Shown: piece by piece, positions 15,431-23,916 of the stretch
Numbering within the stretch: position 1 is the first letter of the stretch
How the letters are laid out: the number at the start of each line of letters is the position of its first letter
Origin: Bacilli bacterium
GTDB taxonomy: Bacteria; Bacillota_I; Bacilli_A; RFN20; CAG-826
Direction: 5' to 3'
Assembly: GCA_016296775.1 (NCBI GenBank)
Contig: JAEDIE010000015.1
Location: 1 to 27,542 of the forward strand
Length of the DNA stretch: 27,542 bases
The notes under the pieces: model-generated
Told to the model about the DNA's origin: nothing
Databases searched by the model: none
Seen by the model: only the letters and a program-made list of their open reading frames with translations
Made by a program: the position numbers and the translations under genes

Positions 15431-16852
15431 TTATGCAACAATTGTAAGATCTAAAGGTTCACCATCTCTATTTGGTCTCATAACTAATTGATAAGAGATT
15501 TTGCCATTATATTTTCTAAAGGTAAATAAGCCTCTAACTTTAAACTTTTTGTTTTCAAATTCTTCTTCAGTTGAGAATGAATAGAATGGTTGATTTTCTG
15601 GATCTGGATAGTATGTTGAAGGAACAAACATATTAAATGGAGTTTTTGTTCCGTTTGGATCTTCAAAATAAAGTGTGAATTCACCACTATCGTTTTTATA
15701 AGCATTGTAGCAAGTTAATGTTTCTTCAACTTCAACTTCCATAAATAATTTATCAGATGAAGCAGCTCCAATTTCACTTGCTTTAAGTTTAAATGGAGAA
15801 ACTCTGAATTCTTCAGGTGTCTCATCTGCTTTAAAAATAACTTGAGCTTTATTAGTATCAGCATCTTCGACAGGGTCAAATTGAGATCTTGTAAAATCAC
15901 ATCCAGACATTTGGAAACCAAATTCTTCACTATCTGAAAGTGTACCTGCTACTTCGATATAAGTATTTGTAATTGTATATTTTGAAGGAATACTTGATGC
16001 ACCAGTATAAATATTAATACCAGCCCATTCTCCTCCAGGAACAGTACTTCCTGTTGCTTCATCAAAATAGCTAGCAATATATAACATATTGTTACAGAAA
16101 CTTGTAACAGTTCCTCTTAATCTAACTTTACTTCCAGCATATGGGTTTGGAATACCTTCTTTTAAATCTTGTTCGATAGCTCTTCTAATTTCAAGTAATG
16201 AAATAGCTTCGTAAGCACCATAATTGAATAACTCAGCAGGTTTTCCTGAATGTAAATTAAGTTTAAATTTCTTAGCTTGTTCTTCTGCTTTTAAGAATGT
16301 ATCAACATAATCAGGAATTTTATCAAGAGATTTAACATAACTTAAACCTTCTTGAACAATATAAAGGTTTAAACAAATTAAAGAATCGTAACTTGCATTC
16401 TTTTCAGTTTCGTTAATCCAAACAAGACCTAAATATCTGCTTCCAGTTGAGTCAGTAATTGGAGGAGCATATTCCATTGTTGGTCCAGAAACAACAACTG
16501 TTCCGTTATCAACAGCATTCTTTAATTTACTTTTTGTAAATTGCTTTGCTTCTTCTCCATATTCTTCAATTTTACCTGTTGATTCAGGTGTATCGATTCC
16601 ATAATATCTAATTTTAATATTTGGACTGCTTGAATTAGAGATTGATTTAAAGTGAGTAGTATCACCATCAATATAATAAGCAACACTTACTTGTTCAATA
16701 CCATCTTTGTAAAAATCTTTACCTTTATAGTCGATGGTTAATTTAACATTACTTTCTTTTGTATAATCAACAAATTTTGCTGAAGCACAACTTACGGTGT
16801 TAAATATAGCCATGGCAACAAAAGCAAGGCCAAAAACTATGTTTTTCTTCAT
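15431..16852 (-). CDS. SNase-OB lipoprotein (thermonuclease-type surface nuclease)
   Basis: A 473-residue lipoprotein, lipobox T-V-S-C22. Residues about 50-205 are a staphylococcal-nuclease domain with every catalytic residue: D62-G-D-T65, R82, D87-T-P-E90 and R139 correspond to SNase D21, R35, D40/T41/E43 and R87. The C-terminal half holds one clear OB-like domain (about 238-320, with RLRGTVTSF and YIEVAGTL strands) and a second possible one (about 335-473), expected to bind nucleic acid. The enzyme would break extracellular DNA or RNA to short products. AGGAGG overlaps the stop of the preceding solute-binding gene, so it belongs to the ABC importer operon. Confidence 0.92.
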   Translation of the reverse strand: MKKNIVFGLAFVAMAIFNTVSCASAKFVDYTKESNVKLTIDYKGKDFYKDGIEQVSVAYYIDGDTTHFKSISNSSSPNIKIRYYGIDTPESTGKIEEYGEEAKQFTKSKLKNAVDNGTVVVSGPTMEYAPPITDSTGSRYLGLVWINETEKNASYDSLICLNLYIVQEGLSYVKSLDKIPDYVDTFLKAEEQAKKFKLNLHSGKPAELFNYGAYEAISLLEIRRAIEQDLKEGIPNPYAGSKVRLRGTVTSFCNNMLYIASYFDEATGSTVPGGEWAGINIYTGASSIPSKYTITNTYIEVAGTLSDSEEFGFQMSGCDFTRSQFDPVEDADTNKAQVIFKADETPEEFRVSPFKLKASEIGAASSDKLFMEVEVEETLTCYNAYKNDSGEFTLYFEDPNGTKTPFNMFVPSTYYPDPENQPFYSFSTEEEFENKKFKVRGLFTFRKYNGKISYQLVMRPNRDGEPLDLTIVA

Positions 16853-16862
16853 ATTTTCCTCC

Positions 16863-18314
16863 TTATTGCATATCGTTTACAGAGTTCTTATAAGCTGTAG
16901 TGAATGCATTATCCATTGTTTGAGAACCAAGTAAGACGTTCGTAACAATCCAACCAACTTGTTCTCTAATTTTTTCAGTTCCTTTAAAGACTGGATAGTT
17001 GAAGTAATTACCATTAATTTCATTAATAACTTTACTTGCAACCTTTGGCATGAAGTCTGTATTTTGTGTATCTAAATAATCAGCATAATTTTCACATGTA
17101 TAACTTGAATATCTACATGGAATATATCCAGCACTATCAAGTGAAATATCAGCACAAACTTCAGTGCTTGTTAAATATTTAATTAATCTCCAAGCATATT
17201 TAAGTCTAGTTTTGTTGTTTTCTTCACCAATCTTAGTGTTATTTAACATACATAATGTGACACCTTGAGAGACATATTTTTCTCTTTCTTTTGAGTATGT
17301 AGGGATTTTACAAACACCAATTCCTCCATTTAATGATGATGAAGCATCATTATATGAAGTTCCACCAGTTGAAGAAGCAACAAATGTACAGCCTAATTCT
17401 TTAAATAAATCACTTGTATATTCGCCTTCATTTGTTCCTTTTGTTAAAAGTAAACCTTCTTCGTAAAGTCCCTTTAATTCATTTACCATTTCTTTAGCTT
17501 TTTCATTGTTAAAATCACAAACACCTTTTCCATCCTTCATAGAAATAAATGGTATATCTCTTTGATATGATTGAGTAATGAAAAGGTTAGCATCACTATC
17601 ATAAGCAAAAGGATAAACTTTTGATGAATTTGTTGGATAATACCTTTCAATATTTTTCTTTTCAAATCTTAAAATTTCAACAAATTCATTCCAAGTAATA
17701 GAATTTAAGTAATCTTCTACAGATGTTGTAATTGATTTTCCCATATCAACAATAATTTGTTCTACTCTTGCTTTATCAAAGAGCATAATTTCAGTTGATT
17801 TTTGGAATGGGAATGAATATGTACCTTCTTCAGTATATTGTCTTCCTTCGTCTAAGAATGAATCGACGATATCTTCTGTTCCAAGTAAATTAGGATTATA
17901 AGCTTTTTCTTTTGTTAATCCAATTTCTGGATCTTCGATATAGCTATCAAGCGGAACAACAATTCTCTTTTCTTTCTTTTCAAGAGCTTTATAAATTGCA
18001 ACATGATCTGGATAAGCAACTGTAATAGTTGGAAGATCGCCTGTTGAAATTTTGTTTGTTGTCTTTTTAACACAATCAGAGTAATTACCTGCATAGTCCA
18101 TCTTAATAGAAATGTCGACATTGTCTTGTTCTTTTACAATTTTGACAAATTTATTACACCATCTTTCAACACTATTTCTAACTTCTTGTCCAAATGTATG
18201 TTGAAAAACTATTGTATATGGGCTATTAGCTTCATCATTACACGAAGAAAGGCTTGCTATACTAGCAAGTGATAATAAAGTTACTCCTAATAATAATATT
18301 TTTTTATGTTTCAT
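16863..18314 (-). CDS. ABC importer solute-binding lipoprotein, second paralogue
   Basis: A 483-residue family-1 extracellular solute-binding protein, lipobox L-S-S-C25. It is a paralogue of the protein encoded just upstream (18367-19908): the two share GTYS-F/V-PF-KSTE, AYDSD-NLFIT, a SSTGG/GSTGG motif and GxGVxKIP/ARIP blocks in the same order. It would capture the substrate outside the membrane and pass it to the two permeases. Here the substrate is not visible; the operon link to nucleases suggests nucleic acid pieces, while the broader family mainly binds sugars. AGGAGG is directly after an intercistronic hairpin. Confidence 0.88.
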   Translation of the reverse strand: MKHKKILLLGVTLLSLASIASLSSCNDEANSPYTIVFQHTFGQEVRNSVERWCNKFVKIVKEQDNVDISIKMDYAGNYSDCVKKTTNKISTGDLPTITVAYPDHVAIYKALEKKEKRIVVPLDSYIEDPEIGLTKEKAYNPNLLGTEDIVDSFLDEGRQYTEEGTYSFPFQKSTEIMLFDKARVEQIIVDMGKSITTSVEDYLNSITWNEFVEILRFEKKNIERYYPTNSSKVYPFAYDSDANLFITQSYQRDIPFISMKDGKGVCDFNNEKAKEMVNELKGLYEEGLLLTKGTNEGEYTSDLFKELGCTFVASSTGGTSYNDASSSLNGGIGVCKIPTYSKEREKYVSQGVTLCMLNNTKIGEENNKTRLKYAWRLIKYLTSTEVCADISLDSAGYIPCRYSSYTCENYADYLDTQNTDFMPKVASKVINEINGNYFNYPVFKGTEKIREQVGWIVTNVLLGSQTMDNAFTTAYKNSVNDMQ

Positions 18315-18330
18315 TTTAATGTCCTCCTAG

Positions 18331-18363
18331 ATAACAAGCCTAATATTTATTTTAACTTGTTAT
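18331..18363 (-). other. Intercistronic hairpin between the two solute-binding genes
   Basis: ATAACAAG (18331-18338) and CTTGTTAT (18356-18363) make a perfect 8-bp stem with a 17-base loop in the 52-base gap between the paralogous binding-protein genes. On the mRNA the 3' arm ends directly before the AGGAGG of the second gene. There is no T-run. Likely a stability or processing hairpin that lets the upstream binding protein be made in excess. Confidence 0.5.
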
Positions 18364-18366
18364 TGA

Positions 18367-19908
18367 TTAACCAATTTGTTGGTTACAAGTTGCAAGAGCA
18401 GAATCAAATTTCTTTGCTAAATCATCATCCTTAATATCTTTTGTAGATAAAGCATATGTCATTAAACCACCTGCTTGAGTTCTACATTCTGATGAACCTT
18501 TGAAGGTTGGTGATGTGTAAAGAATATCACTGACTGTTGGAATGTAAGAAGCACTTCTTGCCATTAATCTTTCAAGTGTCTTTAAATTGAATTGTTTTTC
18601 ATCACAAGCTTCTTTATATTCATCACTGTTTAAGACTGAAGTTCTGATTCCGTTATAACCAGAGTTGATAGCCCAGTCAAGAGCGTTTTCTTCATTTGTC
18701 ATAAATTTGTAGAATAACCAGCTAGCTAATTTTCTATTAGCATCACCATGATCAAGAATACAAAGTGATGGACCTTGGTTAATAATAGCTAATTTTTCAG
18801 TTGAGCTTGTTCCATTAACTGCACCAGCTGGTTGAGGAATTCTAGCTACACCAACATCCATTGGGTTATTTGCATCGTATTGATATTTAACACCACCAGT
18901 TGAACCAACTGAGAACAAGGTGTTATTAGCTGTGAAGTATTCGTTTGTATAGTTGTTTCCTGCACTACCTTTTGAAATGATGTATCCTTTTTGAGCATAT
19001 CCGGACCATTTCTTTAATAATGCTTTATATTGATCGTTGTTGAATAAAGCTTGACCTTTACCTGTTGTTTTATCAATTGCTGTATATGGGATACCATATT
19101 GTTCACCAAGAGTAATGAATAAGTTATCATCACTATCGTAAGCAAATACTGCATGATAAGCTTTATCTGATTTTAAGATTTTATCTTTATCGGCAAGAGC
19201 ATCGTTATAAGCAATAAATTTAGGACAGAAGTTATCAAATAATTCTTCCCATGTAAGATTATTGAAGTAAGCTTCTGTAAGAGCTTTTCCATCATTAATT
19301 CCAGGAATTGTTAAACCAATTAAAGCCTTGTTATAAAACATAGCTTCGGTTGATTTTGAAAATGGAACTGAATATGTACCATCGATAACATATTTTTGAC
19401 CTTCAGCTAAGTATTCAGGAACGATATCGTTCTTTTCTTCTTCACTCCATCCGATTGTATATGTTTTTGATGATTCATATTTACTATCTTTATAATCACC
19501 AGCAAGTTCTTTACCACTATGAGATGTTGCATCATTCATATATGGATCTAATTTAACGACTTTTTTGTAGTACATGAAGTCACTAACTGCATCTGGATAA
19601 GCTTGAATTAAATCTGGATAGTTGTTAGCAGCAAAGCCATCTGAAGCCATGGTTGCTAAACCATTATAATTGGTAGATTGTTTAACGTTATTAATAGTAA
19701 CGTTTGGTTCTAACTTCTTAAATCTTTCAATGTAATCATTTAATTGGGATTGGTTATTTGCACCAACGATTGTCCAAAGATCAATTGTAGTTTTTTCTCT
19801 AATAAAACCACTGTTAACTGGACCTGATTCACTTGATTGACAAGATGCTAAACTCATTCCTGCCATAAGTGTTAATAACGATAATGTGGCAATTTTTCTA
19901 AATTTCAT
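18367..19908 (-). CDS. ABC importer solute-binding lipoprotein, first paralogue
   Basis: A 513-residue family-1 solute-binding protein with lipobox L-A-S-C23. After the signal the TIDLWTIVGANNQSQLNDYIERFKKLEPNV-like opening, the VPFSKSTEAMFYNKAL segment and the PSLCILDHGD segment are typical of the maltose/glycerol-phosphate type binding proteins of CUT1 importers. It follows the permeases by 33 bases with AGGAGG, though 11 bases separate that from the ATG, a long spacing. It is the first of two adjacent paralogues, and a hairpin follows its stop, which fits higher expression than the second. Substrate unknown. Confidence 0.92.
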   Translation of the reverse strand: MKFRKIATLSLLTLMAGMSLASCQSSESGPVNSGFIREKTTIDLWTIVGANNQSQLNDYIERFKKLEPNVTINNVKQSTNYNGLATMASDGFAANNYPDLIQAYPDAVSDFMYYKKVVKLDPYMNDATSHSGKELAGDYKDSKYESSKTYTIGWSEEEKNDIVPEYLAEGQKYVIDGTYSVPFSKSTEAMFYNKALIGLTIPGINDGKALTEAYFNNLTWEELFDNFCPKFIAYNDALADKDKILKSDKAYHAVFAYDSDDNLFITLGEQYGIPYTAIDKTTGKGQALFNNDQYKALLKKWSGYAQKGYIISKGSAGNNYTNEYFTANNTLFSVGSTGGVKYQYDANNPMDVGVARIPQPAGAVNGTSSTEKLAIINQGPSLCILDHGDANRKLASWLFYKFMTNEENALDWAINSGYNGIRTSVLNSDEYKEACDEKQFNLKTLERLMARSASYIPTVSDILYTSPTFKGSSECRTQAGGLMTYALSTKDIKDDDLAKKFDSALATCNQQIG

Positions 19909-19941
19909 AATAAATTCTTCCTCCTATAAATTAATGAAATA

Positions 19942-20916
19942 TTAACCCTTAATACCGGCTCTTCCGACACCTCTCATTATGTATTTTCTAAAGAAAACAA
20001 ATAATAAGAACAATGGGACAGTAACTAATACTGTAGCTGCCATTTGGAATCCATATTCAGTTCTACCTGATTCTGGATCAACAAAACTACTATTTCTTAA
20101 ACCATTAGAAATAAGTCTGTATTCATCCTTACTTGTAACGAGGTTTGGCCAAACATATGAGTTCCAAGTTCCCATGAACTTAAGAATAGTAATTGAGATT
20201 AATGTTGGAGCTGCAAGTGGAACCATAACGTGCCACAAGAAACTCCAGTCACTCTTTCCATCAACTTTAGCAGCAAGATATAATTCATTTGGTACTTGTC
20301 TAAAGGTTTGACGTAAAAGATAAATATAATAGACGCTGACCCAGAATGGGACAATCATCGCTAAATATGCTGTAAATAAGTTTTGGTCTGAACCAACCCA
20401 TTTAAATGATGCAACTGTAATGTAGTTAGAAATAACCATCATTTCTCCAGGAATCATCATTGTCATTAAGAAAACCATAAATAATGTATCACGGCCTTTA
20501 AATTGAAGACGAGCAAAGGCAAATGCTGCAAATATGGTTGTTAATAAAGTTCCAATTGTTGAGAAAATAGCAACAACAATTGTATTTAACATATATGTAG
20601 TAAAGTCAAAGACTTGGAAAACATATACGTAGTTGCTCCACATAACAATATTTGGGAAGAATGTTTGTGTAGCAGAAATAATTTCACTATTTGATTTTAA
20701 TGAAGTAATAATCATCCAATAAAATGGAAGAATCATAATAAGTGCTAAGAAGATGAGGATAATATAAACAAGTGTTGTTAATAAGATATGAGAAACTTTT
20801 TCTCTTTTCTTAATACTTGCTACAGATCTTCTACCTTCTTTAATTGTTAATCTAACTTCCTCTCCTAAAGATTCTTCTAAGAAGTTAATATATTGTTTTT
20901 TAGTTACGTATTCCAT
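19942..20916 (-). CDS. ABC importer permease, MalG-like
   Basis: Inner-membrane permease of the CUT1 type, 324 residues with six membrane helices after a ~40-residue polar N-terminus. The ATPase-contact (EAA) loop is at about 211-233: LAAKVDGKSDWSFLWHVMVP, keeping the Ala-Ala, Gly and Pro positions. The ILPFYWMIITSLK segment is typical of the second permease of these importers. AAGGAG overlaps the stop of the MalF-like gene 11 bases upstream, so the two permeases are co-translated and form a heterodimer with the ATPase encoded at 22001-23902. Confidence 0.94.
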   Translation of the reverse strand: MEYVTKKQYINFLEESLGEEVRLTIKEGRRSVASIKKREKVSHILLTTLVYIILIFLALIMILPFYWMIITSLKSNSEIISATQTFFPNIVMWSNYVYVFQVFDFTTYMLNTIVVAIFSTIGTLLTTIFAAFAFARLQFKGRDTLFMVFLMTMMIPGEMMVISNYITVASFKWVGSDQNLFTAYLAMIVPFWVSVYYIYLLRQTFRQVPNELYLAAKVDGKSDWSFLWHVMVPLAAPTLISITILKFMGTWNSYVWPNLVTSKDEYRLISNGLRNSSFVDPESGRTEYGFQMAATVLVTVPLFLLFVFFRKYIMRGVGRAGIKG

Positions 20917-20927
20917 ATATTTTCTCC

Positions 20928-21986
20928 TTAATATCTCTTTTTAGAAAGTCCTAATTGAAGGAATGTGAAAATTAAAATAATGACGAAAAGGAAAACGGCA
21001 GCAGCTGCAGCATAACTTGTAGTTGTACCATTCATATTATCGTAAATATAGTAAACGATTGTATACATGTTGTAACTTCCGTTTGTAGTACCTTGCATAC
21101 CAAACAAACCAACAATTGAAGTATATTCTTTAAATGCACCAATAAATGAGGTGACCATTAAATATAAAATTTGAGGCATTAAACATGGAACAGTAATATG
21201 TGTTAAAACTTTCCATCTTGGTGTAGAGTCAATCTTAGCTGCTTGATAGTATTGTTTATCAACACCTTGAAGACCACTAAGAAGAATTAAAATCTTAAAT
21301 GGAAGGGAGTTCCAAACGATATAAATACAAAGAGGAATCATAGCTGTCCATCTATCAGCACCATAAATCCATGCCTTATCTATATTAAATATATAGTTAA
21401 CAAGACCCTGTTTATCAAAAATAACGCTAAATACCATACCAACAGCAATAGCATTTGTAACATATGGAAGGAAGAAAACGATTTGTAAAGCTTTTTGGAA
21501 CCATTTAATTGAATTAAGTAAAACGGAAATCATTAAAGCGATAAAAATCGAAAGCGGAACAGTAACAAAAACTATAATGAATGTGTTTGGAATAGCATAT
21601 TCAATAAGTCTTGTTTCCTTAGTTCCTCCATCACCAACGTTTTTAAGTCCTAAAATAACAAGGAAATTATCAAATGTAAAACCATCAAATGTACCATAGG
21701 CATAATTGTAGTTTTTCATAAACGAAATAAAGATTGTGTTAATAAGAGGATAGATTAAGAAAACAGACATTAAAATAAGGACAGGAGCTAAATAAAGCCA
21801 AGCTCTCCAGTTATTTTTTTGTTCTTGATCTAAGACTCCGCCAACAATGTAATCTTTCTTGAGTTCTTTTCTAGATACAATGTTGACATTAACATCTTGT
21901 TCTTCGTTATACCCTTCATTTAAACTGCCTAATGAAGCATCGAAGTAGCAAGAGTTAACATTTACGTTTAATTCTTCTGTACTCAT
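20928..21986 (-). CDS. ABC importer permease, MalF-like
   Basis: CUT1-type permease, 352 residues. Six membrane helices begin at about residue 60 (RAWLYLAPVLILMSVFLIYP). The EAA loop lies at about 246-267 (QAAKIDSTPRWKVLTHITVP); its usual Gly is Ser here. The first ~60 residues are a polar, acidic, presumably cytoplasmic extension with NVNVN-type strings, which is longer than usual and has no counterpart I know. GGAG sits seven bases before the ATG, in the 14-base gap after the ATPase gene. It pairs with the MalG-like protein encoded next. Confidence 0.93.
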   Translation of the reverse strand: MSTEELNVNVNSCYFDASLGSLNEGYNEEQDVNVNIVSRKELKKDYIVGGVLDQEQKNNWRAWLYLAPVLILMSVFLIYPLINTIFISFMKNYNYAYGTFDGFTFDNFLVILGLKNVGDGGTKETRLIEYAIPNTFIIVFVTVPLSIFIALMISVLLNSIKWFQKALQIVFFLPYVTNAIAVGMVFSVIFDKQGLVNYIFNIDKAWIYGADRWTAMIPLCIYIVWNSLPFKILILLSGLQGVDKQYYQAAKIDSTPRWKVLTHITVPCLMPQILYLMVTSFIGAFKEYTSIVGLFGMQGTTNGSYNMYTIVYYIYDNMNGTTTSYAAAAAVFLFVIILIFTFLQLGLSKKRY

Positions 21987-22000
21987 AAATACTCCATTAA

Positions 22001-23902
22001 TTAATCGATATAAATTCTTTCTTCAGTTTCTTTATTAAAGATAAACATCTTATTTTGTTTAACTCTTAAAGTGATATTTCCACTAATATTAGTTTCTTCA
22101 CTAGAAATAATTACTTTAAATGTATCTTTTAAGCAGTAGTTATTTTTAGCAATAATTGAAATATCTCTTCCAAGAGTTTGAACCATTTCAGTTGTTGCTT
22201 TTAATCCTTTTTTAGCTTCATTACTTTCTAAGGCAAATCCTTCAGGTCTAATAGCAATAAATACTGGTTGATCTTGAATTCCCTTAGCATCATTAATATA
22301 TGAATCGCCAATCATAATCTTTTCATCTTTAATTTCACCAATAAAAACATTTACTTGTGGTGTTCCTAAGAATTGAGCAACGAATAAATTACGAGGATTA
22401 TCGTAAACTTCTTGAGGTGCACCGATTTGTTGTTCAACACCATTTTTCATAACAAGAATTTGATCACTAATTGACATAGCTTCTTCTTGGTCATGGGTAA
22501 CAAAGATTGTAGTAATGCCAATACTTTGTTGAATTCTTCTAATTTCTTCTCTTGTTTGAAGTCTTAAACGAGCATCAAGGTTGCTTAAAGGTTCATCAAG
22601 AAGTAAGACCTTTGGTTTTTTGACTAAAGCTCTAGCAATAGCAACACGTTGTTGTTGACCACCACTAAGTTGAGAAGGTTTTCTTTGTAAATAATCTTCA
22701 ATTTGAACAAGTTTAGCAGTTTCGTAAACTATATCTCTTCTTTCAAATTTATTTAATTTTCTATATGTAATAGCAATTTGCTTATTAATAACTGGATCGC
22801 TTAATCCAAAATTAGCTTGTAAAATATCTTGAACAATTGCAATATCACTTTCTTTAATCTTCTTTAATTTAAAGAAAATCTTAATATCTTCATTATCTTT
22901 AAATACTTTTAAATCCTCTAATTTAGAGCTGTAATCTTTTAATGCTAATTTAGCTTTCTTTGTTAAAATAGAACAATCAAAGGAAATAATTTTAAGTGAA
23001 GCAGTACCATTACAAATAGAACTATTAATAATACCTAAAATTTCTTTTGCCTTACCAAGTGTTACTTTGTTATAACAAGCTGTAACAAATACTTGTTCAT
23101 TAAAAGACGATACTCTTAATTTATTTAATTTAATACCAGTTTCAGCAAATAATCTTTTCTTTAAATCTTTAACTTCATCGCCTTCAAAAGGACCATTAAC
23201 TCCAAAAGTTATTTCAGCATTAACTTTTAATTCTTCATCCTTAAAAATTAATGTATATTTATAAACTAAATCAAATAAAGCTTCGTTAGATTGTTCCTTT
23301 GTTTCGTTAACGTTTTCATACTTAATAATACGAGAAAAATTATTAATAAATAAATCATGAATTTTTTCAGAAACATTCTTTAATTTGACAACCAATGATA
23401 AATGTTTTTCATTAAGCGTAGAAATAACTTCGAAATTAGAACTAGAAAGACCAATTTTTAATAATAATGTATTAAGAGAATATTTGATACCTTCAAGATT
23501 ATCATCATCTTTCATCGTATAGTCAAATTCAAAATTATAGTTATAAAAATTAACTAACGGAACTTCAACCTTTAAATTTGTAAGAGGGAATTCGACGTTC
23601 TTATAAATTGTCATGTGAGGATAAAGAGCATAGTTTTGGAAAACTAATCCAATACCTCTTTTTTCTGGGCTAAGATTGGTAACTTCTTCATCACCAAACC
23701 ATACTTCACCACTGGTTGGAATTTGAAGACCACTAACCATGTAAAGTGTTGTAGATTTACCACATCCAGAAGGACCAAGTAAACCAACTAACTTTCCATC
23801 AGGGACGACCATATTTAAGTCGTTAACAGCGATTGTGTCCTTAATGTGTTTCTTTGGATTTCCAGGGAAGATTTTTGTAAGTCCTTTAAGTCTAATTTCC
23901 AT
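22001..23902 (-). CDS. MalK/UgpC-like ABC ATPase with a ~275-residue insertion
   Basis: Energising subunit of the importer, cytoplasmic, 633 residues against the usual ~370. ATPase parts: Walker A GPSGCGKST (43-51), Q-loop Gln 89, signature LSGGQ (412-416), Walker B LLLDEP (433-438), D-loop SNLD (440-443) and switch His 470. A regulatory TOBE/OB region follows (about 515-633). Between the Q-loop segment (VEFPL, 108) and the helical domain (about 386) lies an inserted stretch of ~275 residues. It looks like three similar helix-strand-strand-helix modules (about 141-190, 246-293 and 316-365). From memory, Mycoplasma MG187-type ATPases are also oversized (about 585). No frameshift: all catalytic residues are present. 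AAGGAG precedes the ATG. Confidence 0.95.
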   Translation of the reverse strand: MEIRLKGLTKIFPGNPKKHIKDTIAVNDLNMVVPDGKLVGLLGPSGCGKSTTLYMVSGLQIPTSGEVWFGDEEVTNLSPEKRGIGLVFQNYALYPHMTIYKNVEFPLTNLKVEVPLVNFYNYNFEFDYTMKDDDNLEGIKYSLNTLLLKIGLSSSNFEVISTLNEKHLSLVVKLKNVSEKIHDLFINNFSRIIKYENVNETKEQSNEALFDLVYKYTLIFKDEELKVNAEITFGVNGPFEGDEVKDLKKRLFAETGIKLNKLRVSSFNEQVFVTACYNKVTLGKAKEILGIINSSICNGTASLKIISFDCSILTKKAKLALKDYSSKLEDLKVFKDNEDIKIFFKLKKIKESDIAIVQDILQANFGLSDPVINKQIAITYRKLNKFERRDIVYETAKLVQIEDYLQRKPSQLSGGQQQRVAIARALVKKPKVLLLDEPLSNLDARLRLQTREEIRRIQQSIGITTIFVTHDQEEAMSISDQILVMKNGVEQQIGAPQEVYDNPRNLFVAQFLGTPQVNVFIGEIKDEKIMIGDSYINDAKGIQDQPVFIAIRPEGFALESNEAKKGLKATTEMVQTLGRDISIIAKNNYCLKDTFKVIISSEETNISGNITLRVKQNKMFIFNKETEERIYID

Positions 23903-23916
23903 ATATTTCTCCTTAA

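Noticed and set aside
22001..23902. ATPase as two fused genes or an interrupted gene with an inserted element
   Set aside because: One uninterrupted frame keeps all ATPase motifs, the insertion has the same base composition, and no terminal repeats or transposase residues are present.
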